Source: DATIXD01 sp035518875
GTDB lineage: Bacteria; Pseudomonadota; Gammaproteobacteria; Methylococcales; Methylococcaceae
NCBI GenBank assembly: GCA_035518875.1
Contig: DATIXD010000078.1
Span: 1-6,909 of the forward strand
Length of the DNA: 6,909 nt
Direction of reading: 5' to 3'
In this document: positions 1 through 6,197 of the stretch, in pieces
How the letters are laid out: each line of letters starts with the position of its first letter
Position numbering within the stretch: the stretch's first letter is position 1
Translations under genes and position numbers: made by a program
Notes under the pieces: generated by a model
The model's database searches: none
Seen by the model: the letters and a program-made list of their open reading frames with translations, nothing else
Told to the model about the DNA's origin: nothing

Positions 1-714
1 AAACATCGCCGGGGTGGAAACCACGCCCAAGAGATTCGCCTGACCGCGATCGGTGTGGAAATCCAGGTAGAGATCCCCGGGCATCGGTCTGCCATCTAGT
101 GACACCGCATAGACCTTGAAGCCAAAGCGCTTTTCCAGGACCGCCAGCAGCGGCGCCTGGATGTGGCAGTAGGGGCAGTCGGACCGGAAGAAAAACAGGA
201 TGCCGGCCTGGCGGGCCAACGACGCAAGCGCCTGCTCGGTGGCAATGCCGGCCAAACGGTTGGTCTCGTTGGCCGCAAAGGTCGCAATCGGCCGGCGTTG
301 GTTCTCGTCCAGAAACGGATCTGACATCACCACCTGCCGTGCCACATCGGTGAACCGATGGGCCTTGTCCATCATCACCCGCTGCAAGTAGTAATAGGCC
401 GCCACGTTCTCCGGCGACGGATCGTCGATCGCGCGGTCGCGGTAATGCTCCAGGTTCTTGCGAAACCAAGCCGCCGACAACGGTTCGGGCGGCAACGGCT
501 TGGGAGGAACCTGAAACGGTGGCGGATTGGAACGGGTCGGTCTTTCCGCTTCGGCTGTGAGCTTTTTCGGCTCGGGTTGGCTTTCCCGCCAAAACCAGCC
601 CCGTTCCTTGTCCAGGAAAAAAAGAGGCTCGGGGGCGGACGTCATGTCCGCGCCCCAAGCCCAATGGGGTGCCAACAGCAGGTAGGAGGAAAACAGCCAC
701 GACCGCGGAATCAT
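1..714 (-). CDS. traF: TraF, F-type conjugative pilus assembly protein (3' end off window)
   Basis: Reading leftward from ATG at 714, 238 codons stay open to the window edge, so the C-terminus is missing. Residues 1-22 form a signal peptide: a short basic start (MIPR), a hydrophobic core, and a plausible AWG cleavage site. A proline-rich linker (about 55-80) is followed by the conserved TraF region with its WFRKNLEHYRDRAIDDPSPE and AAYYYLQRVM segments. A thioredoxin-like domain then starts near residue 168, with the redox motif C180-P-Y-C183 in the context FFFRSDCPYC, and a STPAMF segment at the edge resembling the cis-proline loop. TraF is a periplasmic protein needed for type IV secretion pilus assembly. 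F plasmid TraF is about 247 residues, so only a short tail should be missing. An in-frame TAG lies ten codons upstream and no earlier ATG exists. No clear Shine-Dalgarno precedes the start. Further tra genes (traH and traG often follow) are expected to the left. Confidence 0.9.
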   Translation of the reverse strand, partial: MIPRSWLFSSYLLLAPHWAWGADMTSAPEPLFFLDKERGWFWRESQPEPKKLTAEAERPTRSNPPPFQVPPKPLPPEPLSAAWFRKNLEHYRDRAIDDPSPENVAAYYYLQRVMMDKAHRFTDVARQVVMSDPFLDENQRRPIATFAANETNRLAGIATEQALASLARQAGILFFFRSDCPYCHIQAPLLAVLEKRFGFKVYAVSLDGRPMPGDLYLDFHTDRGQANLLGVVSTPAMF

Positions 715-752
715 GCGGCGATTATGTTCGAGCGCGGCAAGCTATCGGCTCA

Positions 753-782
753 AATAAATCGCGATTTTCGCCATTTACTCAA
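753..782 (-). promoter_or_regulatory. Possible promoter for traF
   Basis: On the minus strand a TTGAGT (777-782) and a TTTATT (753-758) are separated by 18 bp, each matching four of six sigma-70 consensus bases. They lie about 40 bp upstream of the traF start. The match is modest, and other placements are possible. A perfect 12-bp palindrome falls mostly in the spacer and runs into the -10 box. Confidence 0.3.
756..767. repeat. Perfect 12-bp palindrome, candidate operator
   Basis: AAATCGCGATTT reads the same on both strands. It overlaps the possible traF promoter in the divergent intergenic region. A repressor site is a reasonable inference but the sequence alone does not show a binding protein. 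Confidence 0.4.
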
Positions 783-815
783 GGTAAGTGCTTTTAAACC
801 GCCCGTACCATATTT

Positions 816-840
816 CTAACGCCCAACGGTTGGGTGTTAG
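816..840. repeat. 25-bp near-perfect palindrome upstream of the recombination genes
   Basis: The left arm CTAACGCCCAAC (816-827) and right arm GTTGGGTGTTAG (829-840) pair over 11 of 12 positions around one central base, and the single mismatch would be a G.U pair in RNA. The repeat ends 11 bp before the ATG of the HTH gene. No T-tract follows, so it does not look like a terminator. An operator for the HTH protein or another element regulator is the likeliest role. A cruciform or mRNA hairpin affecting translation of the HTH gene is an alternative. Confidence 0.55.
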
Positions 841-851
841 CCGAGACTCCC

Positions 852-1208
852 ATGCCTGAATTTGCTCCTCGTTTCATGCGTCCACCAGAAGCCGCTTACT
901 ACTGCGGGATGGGACGAACCGTCTTCGAGCGTGAAATCCGTCCGATGTTGCAGAAAATTCGCATCGGCAAAACCGGTGTCGGCTTCGATATTGTTGACTT
1001 GAACCATGCCCTCGATGACTATAAGAGCCGCAACGTAATGGGGCTGGAGGACGAATCATGTCAAAATCCAAGCTCCAAGGTCTCACATGGAACAAGCAAA
1101 CAGGACAGGGAAAAGTCGATAAGCGCGTCCCAGGAGTCGGACGCGTTCAAGTCCGCTTTAGAGCAAGTTCGTGGCAGGAAGCAGAGGAGGCGTTCCACCG
1201 GGCGGTAG
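852..1208 (+). CDS. Small HTH protein, AlpA/excisionase-type, upstream of integrase
   Basis: This predicts 118 residues. Residues about 8-61 look like a small winged-helix or AlpA/MerR-like DNA-binding domain: a FMRPPEAAYYCGMGRTVFER helix-turn-helix, then a short hairpin (IRIGKTGVGFDIVDL) and a final helix (NHALDDYKSRN). Proteins of this plan directly upstream of tyrosine integrases commonly act as excisionases or as activators of integrase. The remainder (62-118) is polar and basic with no recognised domain, and its codons overlap the integrase start by 151 bp. ATG at 852 was chosen because the conserved region begins soon after it. An in-frame GTG at 834 would add six residues but lies inside the 25-bp palindrome. 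No strong ribosome site precedes either start. The assignment to DNA-binding is fairly secure; excisionase versus regulator is inference. Confidence 0.7.
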   Translation: MPEFAPRFMRPPEAAYYCGMGRTVFEREIRPMLQKIRIGKTGVGFDIVDLNHALDDYKSRNVMGLEDESCQNPSSKVSHGTSKQDREKSISASQESDAFKSALEQVRGRKQRRRSTGR

Positions 1209-2137
1209 GCAACGCTAAAGCGGCAGCTGCGGCCCCGAAGACGAAAACCTTCGTCGAAGCCGCAACGAAGTATCTCGCCGAGGAAACCAAGTCCAGCATC
1301 AGCAGGGATGCACAAGGGCTCGAAATCATCATGCCGTGGATAGGCCACTTGAAACTGGACAGCGTCCACCAAGGAACGCTGCAGCCTTACATAGACCACA
1401 GGAAAAGTCAGGGCATGAAGAGCAACACGGTTGCCCGAGAGCTTGCTGTTGTCAGAAGGATACTCATCCTGGCCTCAAGGGTCTGGCGCGATCTCGACGA
1501 TAAGCCATGGTTACAAACGCCTCCGCTGATCAGGCTGCCAAAATGGGATGACGAAGCCAAGCCGTATCCACTTTCATGGGATGAGCAGCGAGCATTGCTC
1601 GAGGCAATGCCGGCGCATCTCGCCGAGATGACATTGTTCGGCTTGAACACAGGAGCCAGAGAGAACGTTATCTGCGAACTCCGATGGGAGTGGGAGATCA
1701 AGGTACCGGAGCTTAATACATCAGTATTTTTCGTTCCCCGAGAATACGCGAAGAACAAGTGCGACGGGATACTGGTCCTCAACAAAACGGCAAAGTCGAT
1801 CATCGAATCGCGCCGTTCTCAGGAAGGTGGGCATGTATTCACCTATCGGGGAAAACCGGTGGCAAGGATCAATAACACTGGATGGCGCTCGGCATGGAAG
1901 TCAGCCGGCCTGCCGGTAGGAGACGATGTCTTGTCGGGGCCGCACAACCTACGCCATACGTTCGCAAGAAGGCTACGCGCTGTCGGGGTCCCATTGGAGA
2001 CGAGAAAAGTGCTGCTTCACCATGTAAACGGGGACATTACCGTCCACTACTCGCCGGCAGAAATCGCCGAACTGATTGAAGCGGTCGAGAAGCTCTCGCA
2101 GTCTCAGCGCGCCACGATTTTGAGGATGGCCGTATGA
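1058..2137 (+). CDS. int: Tyrosine site-specific recombinase (integrase)
   Basis: This 359-residue protein would catalyse integration and excision of the element through a covalent 3'-phosphotyrosine intermediate. Residues 1-55 are a small basic N-terminal segment, possibly binding arm sites, followed by an alanine-rich linker. Residues about 62-150 match a core-binding (SAM-like) domain. The catalytic domain spans about 170-340. The expected residues are all visible: R201 (NTGARENV), K232 (YAKNK, beta-hairpin), H296 and R299 (HNLRH), H322 (LLHH), and nucleophile Y331 (VHYS), with the usual nine-residue H-to-Y spacing. GGAGG at 1046-1050 sits seven bases before the ATG and supports this start. 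The gene reads toward the tRNA-Met 3' end 86 bp past its stop, which makes that tRNA the likely target. It appears intact. Confidence 0.93.
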   Translation: MSKSKLQGLTWNKQTGQGKVDKRVPGVGRVQVRFRASSWQEAEEAFHRAVGNAKAAAAAPKTKTFVEAATKYLAEETKSSISRDAQGLEIIMPWIGHLKLDSVHQGTLQPYIDHRKSQGMKSNTVARELAVVRRILILASRVWRDLDDKPWLQTPPLIRLPKWDDEAKPYPLSWDEQRALLEAMPAHLAEMTLFGLNTGARENVICELRWEWEIKVPELNTSVFFVPREYAKNKCDGILVLNKTAKSIIESRRSQEGGHVFTYRGKPVARINNTGWRSAWKSAGLPVGDDVLSGPHNLRHTFARRLRAVGVPLETRKVLLHHVNGDITVHYSPAEIAELIEAVEKLSQSQRATILRMAV

Positions 2138-2217
2138 GCAGAAAGGCAGATGGAACCTCCTACAATGAAGGAAGTTCACGTGACAAGCCCCAGCGTAAAG
2201 CGGACCCAAGTTCTTGA
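2134..2217 (+). CDS. Possible 27-residue ORF coupled to the integrase stop
   Basis: The ATG overlaps the integrase TGA in an ATGA arrangement, and GAGGA at 2122-2126 lies seven bases upstream, a good ribosome site. The product would be short, very polar and basic, starting MSRKADGTSY and ending ADPSS, with no recognised motif. It stops seven bases short of the tRNA CCA end. Translational coupling is plausible, but ORFs of this size arise by chance and nothing shows conservation. Confidence 0.3.
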   Translation: MSRKADGTSYNEGSSRDKPQRKADPSS

Positions 2218-2223
2218 AAAATA

Positions 2224-2251
2224 TGGTAGCTACGGGTGGACTCGAACCACC
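2224..2251. other. Probable element attachment site (tRNA T-arm to CCA)
   Basis: The integrase gene lies directly beside the 3' end of the tRNA, and elements of this kind usually recombine within the T-arm to CCA segment, so the coordinates cover those nucleotides. An 8-bp palindrome GTAGCTAC (2226-2233) in the acceptor strand and a 10-bp palindrome CAAGTTCTTG (2207-2216) just outside the gene could be recombinase contact sites. The exact crossover cannot be fixed without the other junction. Confidence 0.5.
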
Positions 2252-2300
2252 GACACCAGCATTATGAATGCTGTGCTCTAACCGACTGAGCTACGTAGCC
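2224..2300 (-). tRNA. tRNA-Met (CAT anticodon), elongator type
   Basis: The minus strand folds into a full cloverleaf: acceptor GGCTACG, D-stem GCTC/GAGC, anticodon stem CAGCA/TGCTG with loop TTCATAA (anticodon CAT at 2264-2266), T-stem GGTGG/CCACC with loop TTCGAGT, discriminator A, and an encoded CCA at 2224-2226. The body resembles the enterobacterial elongator tRNA-Met, including the GGCTACG acceptor strand, and lacks the C1.A72 mismatch of initiator tRNA. The odd point is the 3' acceptor strand CGTAGCT: position 72 is U, giving a G1.U72 wobble where the usual gene has G1-C72. A CAT-anticodon tRNA-Ile is the alternative, but the acceptor stem argues for Met. Confidence 0.95.
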
Positions 2301-2317
2301 ACTTAAGTTAGATAAGA

Positions 2318-2346
2318 ATTTTGATAGCCCGAAAGGCGCCTGTCAA
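2318..2346 (-). promoter_or_regulatory. Sigma-70 promoter for tRNA-Met
   Basis: On the minus strand a perfect TTGACA (2341-2346) and a CAAAAT (2318-2323, four of six) are spaced by exactly 17 bp. Transcription would start near 2311, leaving a leader of about ten bases before the mature tRNA 5' end at 2300. It lies on the chromosomal side of the tRNA, so expression would not depend on the inserted element. Confidence 0.65.
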
Positions 2347-2743
2347 TCCCTTATCTCCAGATGCTTGTCACATGACCCAAAGGTTCCCTGCGGCTCTGAA
2401 GCCGACATGAAGCCATGACCCTGTTTTGAAGTCGCATTTTCGGCGGGAAACAATCCCCCCTGGTTGGAGGCAACGCCGCCCCCTTGGGTACACAATGCGG
2501 AGTCGTTGGCCTAGCGTAACGGCCACAATCCCCTGATCTCCAGCCAAATTGACTGCAATCTATCCCGCCTGCTCTTCCGTTTTGCGATGGCGCTCGCAGT
2601 GAAATCTCAGCAACTGGCCGCGGTCATGGTTGTAAACCGGGTTATCGGCCGGCTCCAGGCGACGACGTGCGCGGGTCGTCATCGATGGCTTCTTCGATCT
2701 TGTTACTCATCGGCTTGGTCGTGTGTGTCTAGTGGAATCAGTG
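2347..2743. other. Intergenic stretch without a recognisable gene
   Basis: About 400 bp between the tRNA promoter and the end of the decayed nitrate-binding gene. Short open frames here lack ribosome sites and recognisable products. One imperfect direct repeat is visible: CAATCCC followed by ATCTCCAG at 2344-2360 and again at 2526-2543, differing by one gap and one base. No insertion-sequence ends or RNA gene are evident. It is probably decayed former coding or mobile DNA, but I cannot identify its source. Confidence 0.5.
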
Positions 2744-3732
2744 TTACCTGTTGGTCAAGCGATACGAAGTGTTCATCGAACAACGGTTTGGATAGTTCGA
2801 AATTTCCGCGGGTTCAAATTTGCCATCGTCAAAGAAGCGGTCAGAGCCCATCGCGAAAGCTTCGGCGGCTGTCGTCAACAGCCAATGCTCATCGTGCTTG
2901 CTTTCGACTTTGCCCTTCGATGGCGGACACGGCAGACCCAGCACGACAGCCGCCTCGCGGTAAAGGTCGGGGCGGTAGACGCTGTCCGCAGCCGTCGTGA
3001 TGTTCACCGGCGCGCGCAATTGCCTCCAGCGGAGCATCTGGGTGATGAGCCATTCGGCATGGGACAGCCAGGGAAACGCAGCTTCGTAACGGTGGACACA
3101 TGAAAATCCGGGAGCACCCGCGCCTGGCCGTCGGGGTGAAAGTGAAACCGGCCCAGTAGACCCGCGCGCAAGGCGGATGCCGGCGCGTCCACGTATTCCG
3201 GACGGGACAAAAGGCGGGCCGCTTCCGCGCGATTGGCCGCCTCGTCCAGCCAGCGGGCGGCCTCGAGTAGGGCCACGAGGGTCGCCCTGTGAGTGTGCGG
3301 ATGGGTTTGCGCCCATTCGCAGGTAACTCCGAAGACCTTCTCCGGGTGATTGTTCCACAATTCGTAGCTGGCGATAAGGACGCAGCCGATATCGTCTTCG
3401 ACCGCCAGTGTGTTCCAGGGCTCGCCCACGCAATACCCATCGATTCGTCCATCGCGCAGATGTGCCGCCATTTGGGCAGGAGGAACCACGAGAATGCGCA
3501 TGTCCCGGTTGGGATCGATGCCGCCAGACAATAGCCAGTAGCGCAGACGATAACTGTGCGACGAGCAGGGGAACATCACGCCAAAGCGCAGGGGCTCGCG
3601 TCGTTCGCCCCGGCTTGCTTCGATCAGGCGCTTGAGCGCGCGGGCTGTCATAGGAACCTCGCCCATGGCTTCGGGATCAGCCGCCATGAGTCGTTCGTAG
3701 AAGGCCTTGAAAACCGTAAACACTTGAATCAA
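2744..3732 (-). pseudogene. Truncated, frameshifted NrtA/NasS-type nitrate-binding protein
   Basis: Two overlapping minus-strand frames together encode the C-terminal two-thirds of a CmpA/NrtA/NasS family protein. The upstream part (3732 to about 3097) has family segments such as FPCSSHSYRLRYWLLSGGI, VVPPAQM, DGYCVGEPWN and NRAEAARLLSRPEYV. After VLPDFHV the reading must shift at about 3096, where one T appears to be lost, to continue in another frame as HRYEAAFPWLSHAEWL, VYRPDLYREAA, MGSDRF and FEPAE, ending at TAA 2744. The N-terminal domain, roughly the first 100 or more residues, is absent: the frame begins just after a stop with only a TTG, and nothing recognisable precedes it. Members bind nitrate or bicarbonate as ABC transporter components, or act as the NasS nitrate sensor. 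With no transporter or nasT in view the exact member is undecided. Truncation plus frameshift argues for a dead gene over a sequencing error. Confidence 0.8.
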
Positions 3733-3758
3733 TTATACAATATCGAACCGCGCATGCG

Positions 3759-3796
3759 TTTTTCGGGGAGAAAAATCGCCTGAACGGCGCTTTTTC
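3759..3796. repeat. Overlapping inverted repeats in the kinase leader
   Basis: Three related blocks alternate: TTTTTC (3759-3764), GAAAAA (3770-3775) and TTTTTC (3791-3796). The first two pair around a 5-base loop. The second and third pair as the outer arms of a hairpin whose inner stem is CGCC/GGCG (3777-3780 and 3786-3789). The two structures share the GAAAAA block and cannot form together. The 3777-3796 hairpin followed by Ts resembles a weak intrinsic terminator on either strand. A role in kinase expression, or in insulating the kinase from the neighbouring decayed gene, is inference. Confidence 0.4.
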
Positions 3797-3868
3797 GAGG
3801 TACCCTATAGCGAAAACCAATCCCATGACGAACGGTACCCGCCCAACCTTGTTCAAATATGCATCAGC

Positions 3869-3873
3869 GAGGA
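3869..3873 (+). promoter_or_regulatory. Ribosome binding site deciding a TTG start
   Basis: GAGGA ends seven bases before TTG 3881. The nearest in-frame ATG (3896) would be 22 bases away, too far for this site, so TTG is preferred as the kinase start. Confidence 0.6.
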
Positions 3874-3880
3874 TTCAATC

Positions 3881-5500
3881 TTGATTAACTCGTCCATGTT
3901 GCGCATCCGATTGGCCTTGGTGATCAGCATCTCCCTGGGTTTCGTCTTTTTCCTCGGATTCGCGCTGTATTGGGGCTCCGCCAAGGTTGCGCTGTACTTT
4001 CACCGCAGCCAGATGGCCTACGAGGCCTTTGATCGTTATGAGGAATTGTCCCAGGAAGCTTACCGTCACTTCAAACAGCGCATGGATCTGCTGTTGGTGG
4101 ATAGCGAAGCCTCGGCGGCGGACGTGGAATTGTCCCGAAAACGCCTGGACGATGCCATCGAGCGGCTGATGAACACCACTGCGAAGGAAACAGATGCAGT
4201 CGTCGATGCCGAAGATCGCCAGGGACAGCAGAAGGAGCCCGAACGCGTCGCCCGTCTGACCGACTTCCTCAAGGCCGGCATGTACCGGTTCGACGAAGTC
4301 GAGCGCTTGCGGCAGGAGGGCAAGCGTGATGCGGCTTTGCTGCTGTTGTCCAAGGTACTTGAGGACGACATCGACCGGAAATTCGAACCGCTCATCGACG
4401 CCGCGATAAACGGCGAGCGCGAACAGGCGCTAATGGCCAGGGAAAGGCTATTCACCCTGGTCGACCAACTGCGGTGGGTCGCCGTGATGGCGGCATTCAT
4501 CGCAGCGCTGTTCAGCATTACTGCCGGCACTTTGCTGTTTCGGTCGATCAAGAAACCGATCGAGGCATTGATGCGGGGCACCGACGAAATCGCCGAAGGG
4601 AATTTGGTTTACCGCATCGCCATCGACAGTCATGACGAATTCGGCTACCTCGCCAAGCACTTCAACCAAATGGCCCAGGAACTGGAGCTTCAGCAAGAAA
4701 AGCTTCGGGAGGCGCGCACGGTTTTGCAACAGAAGGTGGCCGAGCGAACCCTCGAATTGCACCAGTTGAACAGCGAACTGCGACGCCTGGATCAGGCGCG
4801 CCGGGAGTTCTTCGCCGATATCAGCCATGAACTGCGCACCCCGATCACCGTCATCCGCGGCGAGGCGGAGGTCACGTTGCGGGGCAGGGACAGGGACGCC
4901 GAGGAATACAAGGACGCCTTGCAGCGCATCATCGAGCTGTCGATGCAATTGGGCAAGCTGGTCAACGATCTGCTGTTCCTCGCCCGCGCCGAAACGGCCA
5001 ATCTGCAATTCGAGTGGGAAACGCTCGACTTGACCGAATTGGTAAGCGGCGCGGCCGAAGACATGCGGGTATTGGCGCAGGAGAAATCCATATCGGTGAC
5101 GCTGGATGCACCTGCCGTGCCCGTATGGGTTCGTGGCGATAAACAACGGCTCAAGCAGGTGCTGTTCATTCTGGGCGATAATGCCTGCCGATACTCGACT
5201 GCAGGCGGGCAGATCGAGATCGCCTTGCAGGTCAACGACGCCGATGCGAGCTTGAGCATCAGTGACCAGGGCATCGGCATCCCTCCTCAGGAGTTGGAGA
5301 TCATCTTCGACCGTTATTACCGTAGCTCCAACGCACGCCGTTCGGGCGCCGACGGCACGGGCCTGGGGCTGCCGGTGGCCAAGTCCATCGTGAAAGCGCA
5401 CGGCGGGCAGATCGCGGCCGCCAGCGCCGAAAACGCAGGCACGACGTTCACGGTGACACTGCCGCAACTTCAACAGCCGATGCTAGCCGAGGTAGCCTGA
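3881..5500 (+). CDS. Membrane sensor histidine kinase
   Basis: This 539-residue kinase would autophosphorylate on a histidine and pass phosphate to the regulator encoded next. Transmembrane segment 1 is at about 10-31, a predicted periplasmic all-helical region of about 165 residues (32-197) follows, and transmembrane segment 2 is at about 198-219. A HAMP linker (about 220-272, with KKPIEAL and HDEFGYLAKHFNQM) and a coiled coil (about 265-308) precede the catalytic core. HisKA carries H316 in FADISHELRTP. The ATPase domain shows the N box (N434, LGDNACRYS), G1 (D462, DQGIGIP), F box (FDRYYRSS) and G2 (GTGLGL, 492-497). All key residues are intact. The TTG start is supported by its ribosome site; ATG 3896 would drop five residues. 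The sensor region has no ligand motif I recognise, and its high charge and helical content recall four-helix-bundle sensors of chemoreceptors. The signal is unknown. Confidence 0.93.
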   Translation: MINSSMLRIRLALVISISLGFVFFLGFALYWGSAKVALYFHRSQMAYEAFDRYEELSQEAYRHFKQRMDLLLVDSEASAADVELSRKRLDDAIERLMNTTAKETDAVVDAEDRQGQQKEPERVARLTDFLKAGMYRFDEVERLRQEGKRDAALLLLSKVLEDDIDRKFEPLIDAAINGEREQALMARERLFTLVDQLRWVAVMAAFIAALFSITAGTLLFRSIKKPIEALMRGTDEIAEGNLVYRIAIDSHDEFGYLAKHFNQMAQELELQQEKLREARTVLQQKVAERTLELHQLNSELRRLDQARREFFADISHELRTPITVIRGEAEVTLRGRDRDAEEYKDALQRIIELSMQLGKLVNDLLFLARAETANLQFEWETLDLTELVSGAAEDMRVLAQEKSISVTLDAPAVPVWVRGDKQRLKQVLFILGDNACRYSTAGGQIEIALQVNDADASLSISDQGIGIPPQELEIIFDRYYRSSNARRSGADGTGLGLPVAKSIVKAHGGQIAAASAENAGTTFTVTLPQLQQPMLAEVA

Positions 5501-5501
5501 A

Positions 5502-6197
5502 GTGGACATTCTGCTGGTGGAAGACGACGAGCGAATCGTCGAGTTCGTCAGGCGGGGCCTTAAGGCCGAGGGCTACACGATCGAGGTCGCTCGCACCGGA
5601 CGGGAGGCTATCGGATTGGGCACGGCGGGCGCGTTTCAGCTGATCATCCTGGACTTGGGACTTCCCGACCTGAACGGCCGGCAAGTCTGCGAACGTTTGC
5701 GGGAGAACCGAATCGATACCCCCATTCTGATGCTGACGGCGATGGATACGGTGCAGGACAAGGTGACCGGCCTGCGCTCCGGGGCGGACGATTATATGAC
5801 CAAGCCTTTCGCATTCGAGGAGTTGCTCGCACGCATCGAGGCGCTGCTGCGCCGGCGCGGGGGAAGCGAGGTCCGGTCCGAGCCCACGGAGCTGCGAGTC
5901 GCCGACCTGGTGTTGAATCGGGAAACCCACGAGGTGCGGCGCGCGGACCAGCTGGTCGACCTTACGCCCAAGGAATTCGCCCTGTTGGAATGTTTTCTGC
6001 GCGCGCCCGGCAAGGTGCTGAGCCGGACGAGGATCCTGGAGCAGGTCTGGGGCTATAGCGCCGACCCGCTGACCAACGTCGTGGACGTTTATATCCGTCA
6101 ACTGCGACGCAAGATCGACGAAGGCCACGACCTGAAACTGCTCAAGACCGTGCGTGGCTATGGCTACAAACTGGATGCGCCCGACGACCTCGCTTGA
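5502..6197 (+). CDS. OmpR/PhoB-family response regulator
   Basis: This 231-residue regulator has a receiver domain (1-118) with the acidic pocket E7, D8 and D9, phosphoacceptor D51 (ILDLGLPD), T79 and K101 (TKPF). A C-terminal winged-helix DNA-binding domain (about 129-226) includes LTPKEFALLECFLRAPGKVLSR, VVDVYIRQLRRKID and the terminal hairpin TVRGYGYKL. It would be phosphorylated by the kinase encoded upstream and then bind promoter DNA. GTG is the start: it lies one base after the kinase stop, with GAGG at 5489-5492 nine bases upstream, so the two genes form an operon and are probably translationally coupled. The kinase-first order is the less common one for this family. Its targets cannot be read from this window. 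The last codons sit in an inverted repeat shared with ubiA. Confidence 0.95.
   Translation: MDILLVEDDERIVEFVRRGLKAEGYTIEVARTGREAIGLGTAGAFQLIILDLGLPDLNGRQVCERLRENRIDTPILMLTAMDTVQDKVTGLRSGADDYMTKPFAFEELLARIEALLRRRGGSEVRSEPTELRVADLVLNRETHEVRRADQLVDLTPKEFALLECFLRAPGKVLSRTRILEQVWGYSADPLTNVVDVYIRQLRRKIDEGHDLKLLKTVRGYGYKLDAPDDLA

Larger units (their letters stand above)
1..2223. mobile_element. End of an integrated, probably conjugative, element at tRNA-Met
   Basis: A tyrosine integrase, a small HTH protein just upstream of it, and an F-type pilus assembly gene (traF) lie together, and the integrase gene ends 86 bp from the 3' end of a tRNA gene. That arrangement is the usual one for integrative elements whose attachment site is a tRNA 3' end. 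The right boundary is placed next to the tRNA CCA end. The left boundary is outside the window, so the duplicated tRNA 3' end that would prove the insertion cannot be seen here. That the element is conjugative, and not only mobilizable or a remnant, is inferred from one tra gene. Confidence 0.7.

Noticed and set aside
358..819. Plus-strand open frame of 153 residues
   Set aside because: It lies opposite traF, whose frame has a signal peptide, family segments and a CPYC motif; the plus-strand product is arginine-rich with no domain.
2642..2710. Minus-strand frame of 22 residues starting MSNKIEEAID
   Set aside because: No ribosome site and no known match; too short to support.
2587..3103. Two overlapping plus-strand frames of 137 and 126 residues
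   Set aside because: They run opposite the 3' part of the nitrate-binding pseudogene and show no recognisable domain or ribosome site.
3732..3737. TATAAT on the minus strand just before the nitrate-binding remnant
   Set aside because: No -35 box at a workable distance, and the gene it would serve is truncated.
4448..5473. Long minus-strand open frame of 341 residues
   Set aside because: It is antisense to the kinase catalytic core, which has every expected motif; the product resembles no family.
5448..6128. Minus-strand open frame of 226 residues
   Set aside because: Antisense to the complete response regulator; a by-product of GC-rich codon use.
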